Shown here: positions 1 to 6,339 of the stretch, in pieces
Numbering within the stretch: the stretch's first letter is position 1
Layout of the letters: the number at the start of each line of letters is the position of its first letter
Source: Desulfurococcales archaeon
GTDB lineage: Archaea > Thermoproteota > Thermoprotei_A > Sulfolobales > Desulfurococcaceae
DNA length: 11,525 nt
NCBI GenBank assembly: GCA_015522345.1
Contig: WAML01000236.1
Coordinates: forward strand, 1 to 11,525
Reading direction: 5' to 3'
Notes under the pieces: model-generated
What the model was told of the DNA's origin: nothing
The model's input: the letters and a program-made list of their open reading frames with translations, nothing else
Databases searched by the model: none
Translations under genes and position numbers: made by a program

Positions 1-636
1 ATCTAATATCAGTATTTTGTCAGAAGTATTTAGTGCAAATAGTATATCGTGTGTAGTAAATATTATTGTAAAAATACTTTTATATTTCCTTAGTAGGCGT
101 GATAACATGATCTTGTGTTTTAAGTCTAGATGATTATCTGGTTCATCTAATAATACGTATCTAGGTTTTTTTACAAAAGCTGTGGCAAGTACTACTCTTC
201 TTAGTTCTCCTGAACTCAATTCATTTAATCTTCTTTTCAATAAATCAGTTATATTCAAGTCTTGAAGTACTTTCTTATAAAAAGCATCTTCTTTAGACAT
301 CTGGTGTTTCCCTAGAGGGTACCTAGCTATAGATAATACTTCTTCAACTGTTAGAGTAATCATTTCTGGTACAGCAATGTCGCTAGAGTAAGAGAGTATT
401 TTTGAGAGTGCTTTAAACGATAGACTTTTTGTACTAATTCCATCAATGTATATAGCTCCTTCAAACTTAACTATTTTTGCAATAGCTTTAAGCAAACTAG
501 TTTTTCCAGCTCCATTTGGGCCAAGAATTCCCGTAATTATTTTATCACTTATACTAGCACTAACGTCTTTAACAGCTTCTATAAATTTTCTGTAATTTAC
601 AGATACACGATCCAGTTCAATAACCAATAGTGTCAT
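1..636 (-). CDS. ABC importer ATP-binding protein, FepC/BtuD type (C-terminus outside window)
   Basis: Cytoplasmic ATPase subunit powering uptake through the adjacent FecCD-type permease. The 212 codons seen contain Walker A GPNGAGKTS (residues 39-47), the family ARYP element (about 104-107), ABC signature LSSGE (140-144), Walker B YVLLDE (160-165) with catalytic Glu165, a D-loop and the switch His196 in TTHD. The frame stays open to base 1, so the C-terminus is missing. The ATG overlaps the permease stop as ATGA and follows a GGGGG tract, supporting translational coupling. Odd point: aligned on the usual LAYVPQ element, the Q-loop glutamine is Asp86 in LSYSSD. Family assignment is strong. 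The substrate (ferric siderophore, haem, cobalamin or another metal chelate) cannot be read from the sequence. Confidence 0.93.
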   Translation of the reverse strand, partial: MTLLVIELDRVSVNYRKFIEAVKDVSASISDKIITGILGPNGAGKTSLLKAIAKIVKFEGAIYIDGISTKSLSFKALSKILSYSSDIAVPEMITLTVEEVLSIARYPLGKHQMSKEDAFYKKVLQDLNITDLLKRRLNELSSGELRRVVLATAFVKKPRYVLLDEPDNHLDLKHKIMLSRLLRKYKSIFTIIFTTHDILFALNTSDKILILD

Positions 637-1595
637 ACCCCCTTCTTTAATCTGCGAACAAGGATCAGTAGATAAAATGGAGCTCCAAATGATGATACAA
701 TTGCTCCTACAGGGATCTCACCTACACTTCCAACTAGGACAAGTCTAACGAAGTTATCAGATATAAGTAGAATATAAGCCGATATTAAGCCGGAAAAAGG
801 TATTACATATCTATTATCACTAGTCCTTGTCAATAACCTAGAGATGTGAGGTGATACGAGCCCTAGGAAACCTATAAGTCCGCAACAAGCTACTATAATA
901 GATGAAACAACTCCGCTAATGAGTATTGTTGTAAACCTATATATCCTTGGGTGATAGCCTAATTGCATAGCAAATTCGTCTCCTAGTAAAAGAGCGTTTA
1001 AAGGCTTTGCTAGGAAAGAGTATGAAATAATAGTTATTATTAAAATAGCTTCTATAAAGATCCTCCATTTATATGATATATATGCTAGACTACCTACCAG
1101 CATATGGAGTGCATATGGGTTAATGGTTAGTATCATGTAAGCTAATATTATTGATAATCCTGAGAAAAAAGATGAAATACCTATACCTGACAATACATAA
1201 GCTATATCACTTCCTCCAATAGCTTCTGCAATACTTATTGTCATAAATAATGTAGTTAAACCACCAATTACTGCTACAAACATTATCTCGGATAGAACAG
1301 TTTTTTGAGCTATCAATGTATAAAGGTATGTAGCAAATAATGCTCCAGACCCTATACCGAGTATGTAGTGGTCTACTAAGGGATTTCTTAACACGGACTG
1401 TAGGCAAGCACCAGAATAACCTAGTATAAAACCTATTATTATTGCAGCTTCAATCCTATACAATCTATATTTATATAGTAAGTCTTTAGCCATAGTAGGA
1501 CCTAGGTTGAGAAACAACAACGCCGTTAATACAAGGACTATGGTTATTAAAGTAAATAGGAAAACTCTATGTAAACCGGCATTCTTAAACAACAT
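633..1595 (-). CDS. FecCD/BtuC-family ABC transporter permease
   Basis: Polytopic inner subunit of a metal-chelate or cobalamin-type ABC importer, 320 residues, the usual size for the family. It is hydrophobic throughout. Early family hallmarks are the stretch ending GYSGACLQSVLRNPLVD followed by ILGIGSGA; the later hallmark is GLIGFLGLVSPHISRLL, the cytoplasmic coupling region that contacts the ATPase. The C-terminal GEIPVGAIVSSFGAPFYLLI segment is also typical. The start ATG lies 2 nt after the stop of the upstream binding-protein gene, with a purine-rich GGGGAAAG ribosome site inside that gene's end, and its own stop overlaps the ATPase start by 4 nt. The three genes therefore form one tightly packed operon. 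Substrate is not deducible. Confidence 0.94.
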   Translation of the reverse strand: MLFKNAGLHRVFLFTLITIVLVLTALLFLNLGPTMAKDLLYKYRLYRIEAAIIIGFILGYSGACLQSVLRNPLVDHYILGIGSGALFATYLYTLIAQKTVLSEIMFVAVIGGLTTLFMTISIAEAIGGSDIAYVLSGIGISSFFSGLSIILAYMILTINPYALHMLVGSLAYISYKWRIFIEAILIITIISYSFLAKPLNALLLGDEFAMQLGYHPRIYRFTTILISGVVSSIIVACCGLIGFLGLVSPHISRLLTRTSDNRYVIPFSGLISAYILLISDNFVRLVLVGSVGEIPVGAIVSSFGAPFYLLILVRRLKKGV

Positions 1596-1597
1596 AG

Positions 1598-2785
1598 CTA
1601 CTTCTTTCCCCTATTTATAATTAGACCTATTGTTAAACCTACTACTAGGGCTATTACAGTTAAAATCATGGCATTGCCTAGGCTATCTAGTGTGCCTTCT
1701 TTATCAAAGGTATAAGAAGTTCCTTCTATAGTTGATGTAGTTATTTCTGTAACTGTAACTACCTTGTATATAGTAGATGTAGAATACATAGTATATTGTA
1801 TGAGAGCTGTTGTTCTAGTAATGCTAGATGATGTTGGTTTATTGCTTGTCTCTACTATACTTAGTTCTTCCACTAGTTCTTTAGCCAATTCTTCTGCAGC
1901 TAATCCTATTAAAGGACCTGGTCTCACTATTAAGTCTGTAATAGTCTTATTCAATAGTATAATACTAGCATTTATTTCAAGTAAACCCGTTTCTCGTATA
2001 ATATCTTCGCTTATCCCCATACCCGATGTTATTAAGATTATCTCTGGTTTCCACGATATAATAGTCTCTATATTAACTGGTTTCCATCCTATTACATTAG
2101 CGACATTTACTAGTCCAAGTCTAGATAAAAGGTCATCTATAAAAGTTGATTTTCCTGCAACCCATATTCCATTATAGAATCCCACAATAGTGAGCACTCT
2201 TTTTCCTTCCATTGGCTCTAGAATTTGTCTTGCTCTATACATTTTTTCTTCAATATCCTTCACAATGTTACCTACAATATCTTCGTTAACACCGAAGATC
2301 TTAGATATAATCTCTATGTCCTCGAATATATCTTGAATAGATGAAGCAGAACCCCCATTTAAGTAGACTACTGTTACATTGTATTCAGTAAAAGAATTTA
2401 AGAGAGGTCTATGTGCTCCTGCATCTGCTAATACTAGATCCGGTTGTAGGGATAGTATTTTTTCCATAGATATAGTAGACCACCAATAACCTCCTACTAT
2501 AGCAACTCCTTTACTTTGGAAATACTCGTTTATATCAAGGAATGTATCATTATATGAATACGAGTCCACACCTACAATTTTATCTTGTAGATTAAGTGAA
2601 AACAATATTTCTGTAATACTTGGTGAAAGAACTACGATTTTATTTATAGGCGAAGATATAGCTATTTCTCTCCCTAATACATCAACTATATACTTAGTAC
2701 TCGACGCTACTTCTACTCCAGTAAATGCAAGAATAAATGATGTAATTAGAATAATTGATATTATGGACCGAGTTCTAACATACAT
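1598..2785 (-). CDS. Membrane-anchored substrate-binding protein of the FecCD-type ABC importer
   Basis: Extracytoplasmic receptor (periplasmic-binding-protein-2 family, like BtuF/FepB) that delivers ligand to the adjacent permease. Residues 1-29 form a signal peptide (basic start, hydrophobic core) without a lipobox Cys. Residues about 32-310 are the two-lobed binding domain, opening with VDVLGREI and containing SPSITEIL, whose Glu59 is at the position that typically docks on permease arginines, and later WKPEIILIT. A Thr/Ser-rich linker (about 315-360) is followed by a C-terminal membrane helix (about 370-390) and a basic tail, the archaeal way of anchoring such receptors. The ATG has a GGGTGA ribosome site with 9-nt spacing. 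It is first in the operon. The class is secure; the ligand is unknown. Confidence 0.92.
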   Translation of the reverse strand: MYVRTRSIISIILITSFILAFTGVEVASSTKYIVDVLGREIAISSPINKIVVLSPSITEILFSLNLQDKIVGVDSYSYNDTFLDINEYFQSKGVAIVGGYWWSTISMEKILSLQPDLVLADAGAHRPLLNSFTEYNVTVVYLNGGSASSIQDIFEDIEIISKIFGVNEDIVGNIVKDIEEKMYRARQILEPMEGKRVLTIVGFYNGIWVAGKSTFIDDLLSRLGLVNVANVIGWKPVNIETIISWKPEIILITSGMGISEDIIRETGLLEINASIILLNKTITDLIVRPGPLIGLAAEELAKELVEELSIVETSNKPTSSSITRTTALIQYTMYSTSTIYKVVTVTEITTSTIEGTSYTFDKEGTLDSLGNAMILTVIALVVGLTIGLIINRGKK

Positions 2786-2794
2786 ATGGTTGGG

Positions 2795-2800
2795 TCACCC
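2795..2800 (-). promoter_or_regulatory. Shine-Dalgarno site of the binding-protein gene
   Basis: GGGTGA lies 9 nt upstream of the ATG at 2785 on the minus strand. It matches the crenarchaeal anti-SD and fixes this start; a second, out-of-frame ATG lies just downstream. Confidence 0.7.
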
Positions 2801-2832
2801 ATATATTTGTTAGTATTATGTATTGAGCGGTA

Positions 2833-2845
2833 CTTTATTTATTTT
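2833..2845 (-). promoter_or_regulatory. Putative TATA box of the ABC importer operon
   Basis: Minus-strand AAAATAAATAAAG. A start of transcription about 26 nt downstream would fall near 2812, leaving a leader of about 27 nt that includes the GGGTGA ribosome site. Positional inference only. Confidence 0.45.
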
Positions 2846-2881
2846 GTGATAATAGCTTTTGGTTTGGTATAGCCTTAGAGA

Positions 2882-2903
2882 TTACTACCTTTGATAGTAG
2901 TAA
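2882..2903. repeat. Perfect inverted repeat in divergent intergenic region, candidate operator
   Basis: TTACTAC (2882-2888) and GTAGTAA (2897-2903) are perfect 7-bp inverted arms with an 8-bp spacer. The dyad lies between the ABC importer operon and gdhA, about 37 bp upstream of the importer's putative TATA box and about 100 bp upstream of that of gdhA. This arm size and spacing suit a dimeric helix-turn-helix regulator. No regulator gene is adjacent. Confidence 0.4.
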
Positions 2904-3004
2904 GTGATCTAGTTGTGTATGGCGATAAATATATACTGATTGTACTAATATATACCCACGCTTTACCCACTATACATTCTTATACTGGTACTATTCAAAC
3001 AATA

Positions 3005-3016
3005 CCTATATATACT
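3005..3016 (+). promoter_or_regulatory. Putative TATA box of gdhA
   Basis: CCTATATATACT lies 55-66 nt upstream of the gdhA ATG, predicting a transcript start near 3037 and a leader of about 35 nt with GGTGCT (3061-3066) as ribosome site. Other TATA-like strings at 2925-2936 and 2947-2954 make the exact promoter uncertain. Confidence 0.4.
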
Positions 3017-3070
3017 AATATCTTGGATACTATTATCCTAGGTAGAATTATTTGTTACTAGGTGCTCTAA

Positions 3071-4339
3071 ATGTCTAGTCCCTTAATATATGAAAACGAC
3101 CCTACTTATCAAATGGCTGTAAAACAACTTAAGGAAGCTGCCGCCATACTTGGATTGCCTGACGATGTTGTAGAAGTGCTTCGTCATCCAGAGAAGCTTG
3201 TTCAAGTAAAAATACCTGTTAGATTAGATAATGGAAAAATAGCGGTATTTCTAGGTTGGAGAAGTCAACACAATAGTGCTTTAGGACCATATAAGGGAGG
3301 TATTAGATATCATCCCAGTGTTACTCCCGGAGAAGTAGTTGCTCTCTCAATGTGGATGACTTGGAAGAACAGTTTAGCAGGAATACCCTATGGCGGTGGT
3401 AAAGGAGGAGTACGTGTTGACCCTAAGAAACTTAGTCCTCGCGAACTAGAGGAGTTATCACGTAAATACTTTGCTGCTATAGCAAAGGATGTAGGACCTG
3501 ATGTAGATATACCTGCCCCAGATGTTTATACAAATCCACAGACTATGGCTTGGTACTTCGACGAATACAGTAAAATAGTCGGCTATAATGCCTGGGGAGT
3601 TGTAACTGCAAAACCAGTTGATCTAGGAGGACTACATGCTCGTGAAGTAAGTACTGGATTTGGAGTAGCATTAACTGCTCGTGAAGCAGCTAAGAAATGG
3701 ATTGGCGGCATTGAAGGGAAGACTGTGGCTGTCCAGGGCTTTGGAAACGTTGGTAGATATGCAGCGTACTATCTAGCACAATGGGGTGCTAAAATAGTTG
3801 CTGTAAGTGATAGTAAAGGAGGAATCTACAACCCTGATGGATTAAATATAGAAGAAGTAATGAAGGTAAAGGATGAAACTAGAACAGTCATTAACTATAA
3901 GGATGCAAAGAGAATAAGTAATGAAGAATTACTAGAACTTGATGTAGACATACTCATTCCAGCGGCTATAGAAAACGTAATAACCGAGAAAAACGCTCCG
4001 AGAATTAAGGCAAAGGTCATTAGCGAAGGAGCTAATGGACCTACTACACCTGAAGCAGATAGAATACTACATGACAAAGGAGTAGTTGTCGTACCCGATA
4101 TACTAGCTAATGCCGGCGGCGTGACAATGAGCTGGATTGAATGGAGCCACAATAGAATGGGATGCTTCTTAACAGACGAAGAAGCACTCAATAGACTAGA
4201 CAAGATAATGACAAACAACTTCCATAGAGTATTTGATGAATGGCAGAAGAAATACAGCAACTACCCAATGAGAGTAGCAGCATATGTTATAGCTATAGAC
4301 AGAGTAGTTAGAGCAATGAAATTACGTGGATGGATCTAA
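3071..4339 (+). CDS. gdhA: Glutamate dehydrogenase, hexameric NAD(P)-dependent type
   Basis: Reversible oxidative deamination of glutamate to 2-oxoglutarate and ammonia, linking nitrogen and carbon metabolism in the cytoplasm. At 422 residues it is full length. The N-terminal substrate domain has GPYKGGIRYHP (Lys75), Lys99, catalytic Lys111 in GGGKGG and Asp151 in PAPDVYTN. Their spacing (24, 12 and 40 residues) equals that of the Clostridium symbiosum enzyme (K89, K113, K125, D165), and Ser354 fits its S380. The nucleotide-binding fold has GFGNVG at 223-228 with AVSDSKGG after the second strand; NAD versus NADP preference is unclear. Transcribed alone, divergent from the ABC operon. Its stop overlaps the stop of the convergent gene by 3 nt (4336-4339 shared). 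Confidence 0.97.
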   Translation: MSSPLIYENDPTYQMAVKQLKEAAAILGLPDDVVEVLRHPEKLVQVKIPVRLDNGKIAVFLGWRSQHNSALGPYKGGIRYHPSVTPGEVVALSMWMTWKNSLAGIPYGGGKGGVRVDPKKLSPRELEELSRKYFAAIAKDVGPDVDIPAPDVYTNPQTMAWYFDEYSKIVGYNAWGVVTAKPVDLGGLHAREVSTGFGVALTAREAAKKWIGGIEGKTVAVQGFGNVGRYAAYYLAQWGAKIVAVSDSKGGIYNPDGLNIEEVMKVKDETRTVINYKDAKRISNEELLELDVDILIPAAIENVITEKNAPRIKAKVISEGANGPTTPEADRILHDKGVVVVPDILANAGGVTMSWIEWSHNRMGCFLTDEEALNRLDKIMTNNFHRVFDEWQKKYSNYPMRVAAYVIAIDRVVRAMKLRGWI

Positions 4340-4596
4340 TAGTTTTCCTTGGCCTCCCTCCTAATAAAAACTCTTTTTCCTGAACAAACTATTTCTTCAA
4401 CTCTATGTAGTGGAATATAGTCGTTCCCAACTATAATATAGCCTCTCCTTAAATCTCTAATAGAGTTTGCAGGTATGGGCTTAAGTTCTTCTACACCATA
4501 CCTTCTATATCTTATGTATATAGTGCAGTCGCTTCTTAATCCTCCCCACACGATCTTTCTTAGCCAAGTCTCTATAGCGCCTCTTTTCTTACCCAA
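4336..4596 (-). CDS. MJ1316/UPF0248 (DUF504) family small protein
   Basis: An 86-residue protein resembling the archaeal UPF0248 family, also called the MJ1316 RNA cyclic group end recognition domain. Elements seen are LRKIVW near residues 12-17, a central basic beta region, and DYIPLHRVEEI at 59-69, the family's conserved YIPxHRI-type strand with His64. The family is thought, from fusions and neighbours elsewhere, to act in RNA end processing or repair; that is not shown for this protein. The start is TTG (4596), the only start codon between the upstream in-frame stop and the conserved part, with GAGGA 9 nt before it. It follows the KaiC-like gene by 41 nt on the same strand, so co-transcription is likely, and ends convergently inside the gdhA stop. 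Confidence 0.8.
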   Translation of the reverse strand: MGKKRGAIETWLRKIVWGGLRSDCTIYIRYRRYGVEELKPIPANSIRDLRRGYIIVGNDYIPLHRVEEIVCSGKRVFIRREAKENY

Positions 4597-4637
4597 AGTA
4601 GTGCTTTCCTCAAACTATTTTGTTGGAGAAGATCGGT

Positions 4638-5429
4638 TTATTCCATACCTAAACTCTTTAATTCAGCTAAATTAGCTCTTATTGTACTAATTATTTTCTT
4701 TATATCGACGATCTCTATTTTTCCTTCCCTTGTTATAGTAAAAGGTATCCATTGCAGTTCGTGACTAGTGTTTCTCATCTTTCTAACACGAAGCCTTCTA
4801 AGAGGTATGCCTAGTTCTTCAAGTTTCTTATCAAAACCTACTTCGATATACCCATCCACTAAATACTCAATACTAGAGTATAATTGTTCTAGTCCTTGAA
4901 TACCTAGATGAAGACTTGCAATACATGTACTATTAGTCTTTTTACATATAAGCTTGAGTCCTTTGATAAAATCTATAGCTAACCCTGGGTCATTTCTCAT
5001 TAAAAACTCATTTATACTATCAATGATTAATATGTTCTCTTTATCACGGGTCTTCGACAGTAATTCATATAGTACATCTAATGTTTCAAGAGGCTTCATA
5101 GGGTTAACTATAGGGTATATTCTAGATCTAGATAGACTGCGTAATTCAACAATAAATCCGTTAACTATGTAGAGCCTATTACCAAGTATAGAATTTACAT
5201 CAACACCTTTCTCTCTAATAAACTCTAGAAATTCTTCAATAGGAGTATCTACAGCTATATAGAACACTATATAATCTTCTCTATTAAGGCAATTAATTAT
5301 AGTTTGATTAATAAAAACAGATTTTCCTACACCAGGTACTCCAGCTATAACTATTACCCCGCCCTTAGGGAATCCATCAACTAAATCTGATATCAGTGGT
5401 ATAGGTATGTTTATACGTCGCATTCTCAA
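4638..5429 (-). CDS. KaiC-like RecA-superfamily ATPase, single domain
   Basis: A one-domain P-loop ATPase of the archaeal KaiC/RadA-like group; such proteins are widespread in archaea and their function is mostly unknown. Walker A is GVPGVGKS (30-37), Walker B ILIID (133-137), and the C-terminal LRVRKMRNTSHELQWIPF (213-230) matches the KaiC-family LRVxKMRGTxHxxxxxPF element. The paired catalytic glutamates expected after the second strand (usually EEsP) are replaced by Val60-Asp61 in FYIAVDTP, which may change hydrolysis or autokinase activity. The first possible codon is TTG (5429), but ATG at codon 3 (5423) is equally plausible. A TTTATATAGG string only 10-20 nt upstream is too close for a standard promoter. 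The UPF0248 gene follows 41 nt downstream. Confidence 0.85.
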   Translation of the reverse strand: MRMRRINIPIPLISDLVDGFPKGGVIVIAGVPGVGKSVFINQTIINCLNREDYIVFYIAVDTPIEEFLEFIREKGVDVNSILGNRLYIVNGFIVELRSLSRSRIYPIVNPMKPLETLDVLYELLSKTRDKENILIIDSINEFLMRNDPGLAIDFIKGLKLICKKTNSTCIASLHLGIQGLEQLYSSIEYLVDGYIEVGFDKKLEELGIPLRRLRVRKMRNTSHELQWIPFTITREGKIEIVDIKKIISTIRANLAELKSLGME

Positions 5430-5469
5430 TAACCTATATAAAGGTATAGCTTATTAGTTTATTATGTTT

Positions 5470-5811
5470 TTAAGTTTCTTCATGCTTGGGTGTCAATAGT
5501 ATTACTATGGGTCTCCACTCTACTAAAGCAGTAGCTATTTTCCTTCTTGCATTATCCAGTAACCGCCACAATGTACCTCGTGATACACCCATTTTATTTG
5601 CAGCCACTTCCTGAGTCAATCCATCATGGTACACAAGTTTATATGCTTCATATTCGTCTGGAGACAAGTATATAGGTTCTTTATTAGATGGTATACCATT
5701 AACTATAGGTATATACGAAATTGTTCCAGCAGGAGGAGCACTAATTCTCCTAGGACTAGGTGGTCTACCTCTTCCACGTCTCCTCCAACGCCACATCCAC
5801 GGCATATTCAT
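5470..5811 (-). CDS. DUF134 (UPF0251) helix-turn-helix DNA-binding protein
   Basis: A small predicted transcription regulator of the UPF0251/DUF134 family, 113 residues from the chosen ATG. It opens with a very basic Trp/Arg tract, then RGRPPSPRR and a short linker. The sigma-70 region 4-like HTH follows: LSPDEYEAYKLVYHDGLTQE, then AANKMGVSRGTLWRLLDNAR (about residues 50-90), the family signature. The Cys often found after the basic start is absent (RRISAPP). The frame opens further upstream at TTG 5838, but the TATA-like AAAATATTATT at 5841-5851 puts transcription start near 5820, favouring ATG 5811 or 5805; the family usually starts close to the basic tract. It is divergent from the 6001 coiled-coil gene. 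Targets are unknown; it may regulate that neighbour. Confidence 0.85.
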   Translation of the reverse strand: MNMPWMWRWRRRGRGRPPSPRRISAPPAGTISYIPIVNGIPSNKEPIYLSPDEYEAYKLVYHDGLTQEVAANKMGVSRGTLWRLLDNARRKIATALVEWRPIVILLTPKHEET

Positions 5812-5840
5812 ATCTATCACAATAAGATCTTTTATCAATC

Positions 5841-5853
5841 AATAATATTTTAT
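5841..5853 (-). promoter_or_regulatory. Putative TATA box of the DUF134 gene
   Basis: Minus-strand ATAAAATATTATT, centred about 27 nt upstream of 5820. This would give a leader of about 10 nt before ATG 5811 and excludes the upstream TTG as start. Inference from position and AT-richness in an AT-rich genome. Confidence 0.35.
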
Positions 5854-5889
5854 GAATACATATCCTTTATTAAACATTTTACACTAAGA

Positions 5890-5920
5890 GAATAATATAA
5901 ACTTAAACTATTTAATATTC
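5890..5920. repeat. Imperfect 31-bp dyad over the putative 6001-gene promoter
   Basis: GAATA at 5890-5894 mirrors TATTC at 5916-5920, and 11 of 15 pairs around base 5905 match. It overlaps the TATA-like string ACTATTTAATA (5907-5917) of the gene at 6001. It could be an operator for the divergent DUF134 protein, but AT-rich DNA produces such dyads by chance. Confidence 0.25.
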
Positions 5921-5982
5921 TGAGCATATGCACAAAATTCATTTACTAGACAGAGAATTTGTAATTAGTAGAAGGTATAAAA

Positions 5983-5990
5983 GGAGGTGA
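5983..5990 (+). promoter_or_regulatory. Full-consensus Shine-Dalgarno site
   Basis: GGAGGTGA, a complete match to the archaeal anti-SD, lies 10 nt upstream of the ATG at 6001. It is the strongest ribosome site in the window, supporting this gene as real and well translated. Confidence 0.85.
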
Positions 5991-6000
5991 TAAAGGCATA

Positions 6001-6333
6001 ATGTATAATCCATACTACTGGTGGTTAAGATACATGAGAAGGTATATGCCATTGCTTCCTCCAATGCCAATGTACCCAGTATCTTATCCAGTGCAACAGC
6101 CACAGCCGCAATCCCAACAGCAACAACATCAGTCAGCCTATCCTCAAACACCTATGTATATGCCACCTCCTATGCCTCCTATTCCACCTATGCCTGCCAC
6201 ACCAGAAGAAGAACTAGCGTTTTTAGAAGAGTATAAAAAGTTGCTTGAAGAAGATTTAAAAGATCTCCAGGAAGAACTAAAGAGTGTTACAGAGAGAATT
6301 AAGGAACTTAAAGCTATGTTAGGGAAGAAATAG
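6001..6333 (+). CDS. Pro/Met/Gln-rich protein with C-terminal coiled coil, DUF5320-like
   Basis: A 110-residue protein of unknown function. Residues 1-30 are aromatic, Met and Pro rich (MYNPYYWW start). Residues 32-45 are a Gln-rich tract and 46-67 a Met/Pro-rich tract (PPPMPPIPPMP). Residues about 68-107 form a strong predicted coiled coil beginning TPEEELAFLEEYKKLLEEDL and ending in Lys-rich residues. That C-terminal part resembles DUF5320 proteins, which in other archaea and bacteria lie near DUF134 regulators and dinitrogenase iron-molybdenum cofactor-like (NifX/NifB-type) proteins. The usual Gly/Met-rich DUF5320 N-terminus is not present, so membership is uncertain. It has a full-consensus GGAGGTGA ribosome site, is divergent from the DUF134 gene and ends 6 nt from the convergent prenyl synthase. 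No Cys or membrane helix is seen. Confidence 0.75.
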   Translation: MYNPYYWWLRYMRRYMPLLPPMPMYPVSYPVQQPQPQSQQQQHQSAYPQTPMYMPPPMPPIPPMPATPEEELAFLEEYKKLLEEDLKDLQEELKSVTERIKELKAMLGKK

Positions 6334-6339
6334 TAAATT

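Noticed and set aside
1764..2177. Plus-strand open frame of 137 codons antisense to the binding-protein gene
   Set aside because: It mirrors the conserved receptor on the other strand and has no recognisable domain or ribosome site.
3895..4260. Minus-strand open frame of 121 codons inside gdhA
   Set aside because: It is antisense to well-conserved gdhA coding sequence with low-complexity Ser/Leu translation; no independent support.
5812..5838. Longer DUF134 protein starting at TTG 5838
   Set aside because: The predicted promoter places transcription start near 5820, and the extra residues are outside the family's usual N-terminus.
5973..5983. TATA-like GGTATAAAAGG just before the coiled-coil gene
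   Set aside because: It would start transcription at about 6001 and remove the perfect GGAGGTGA ribosome site, so the string upstream near 5907-5917 is preferred.
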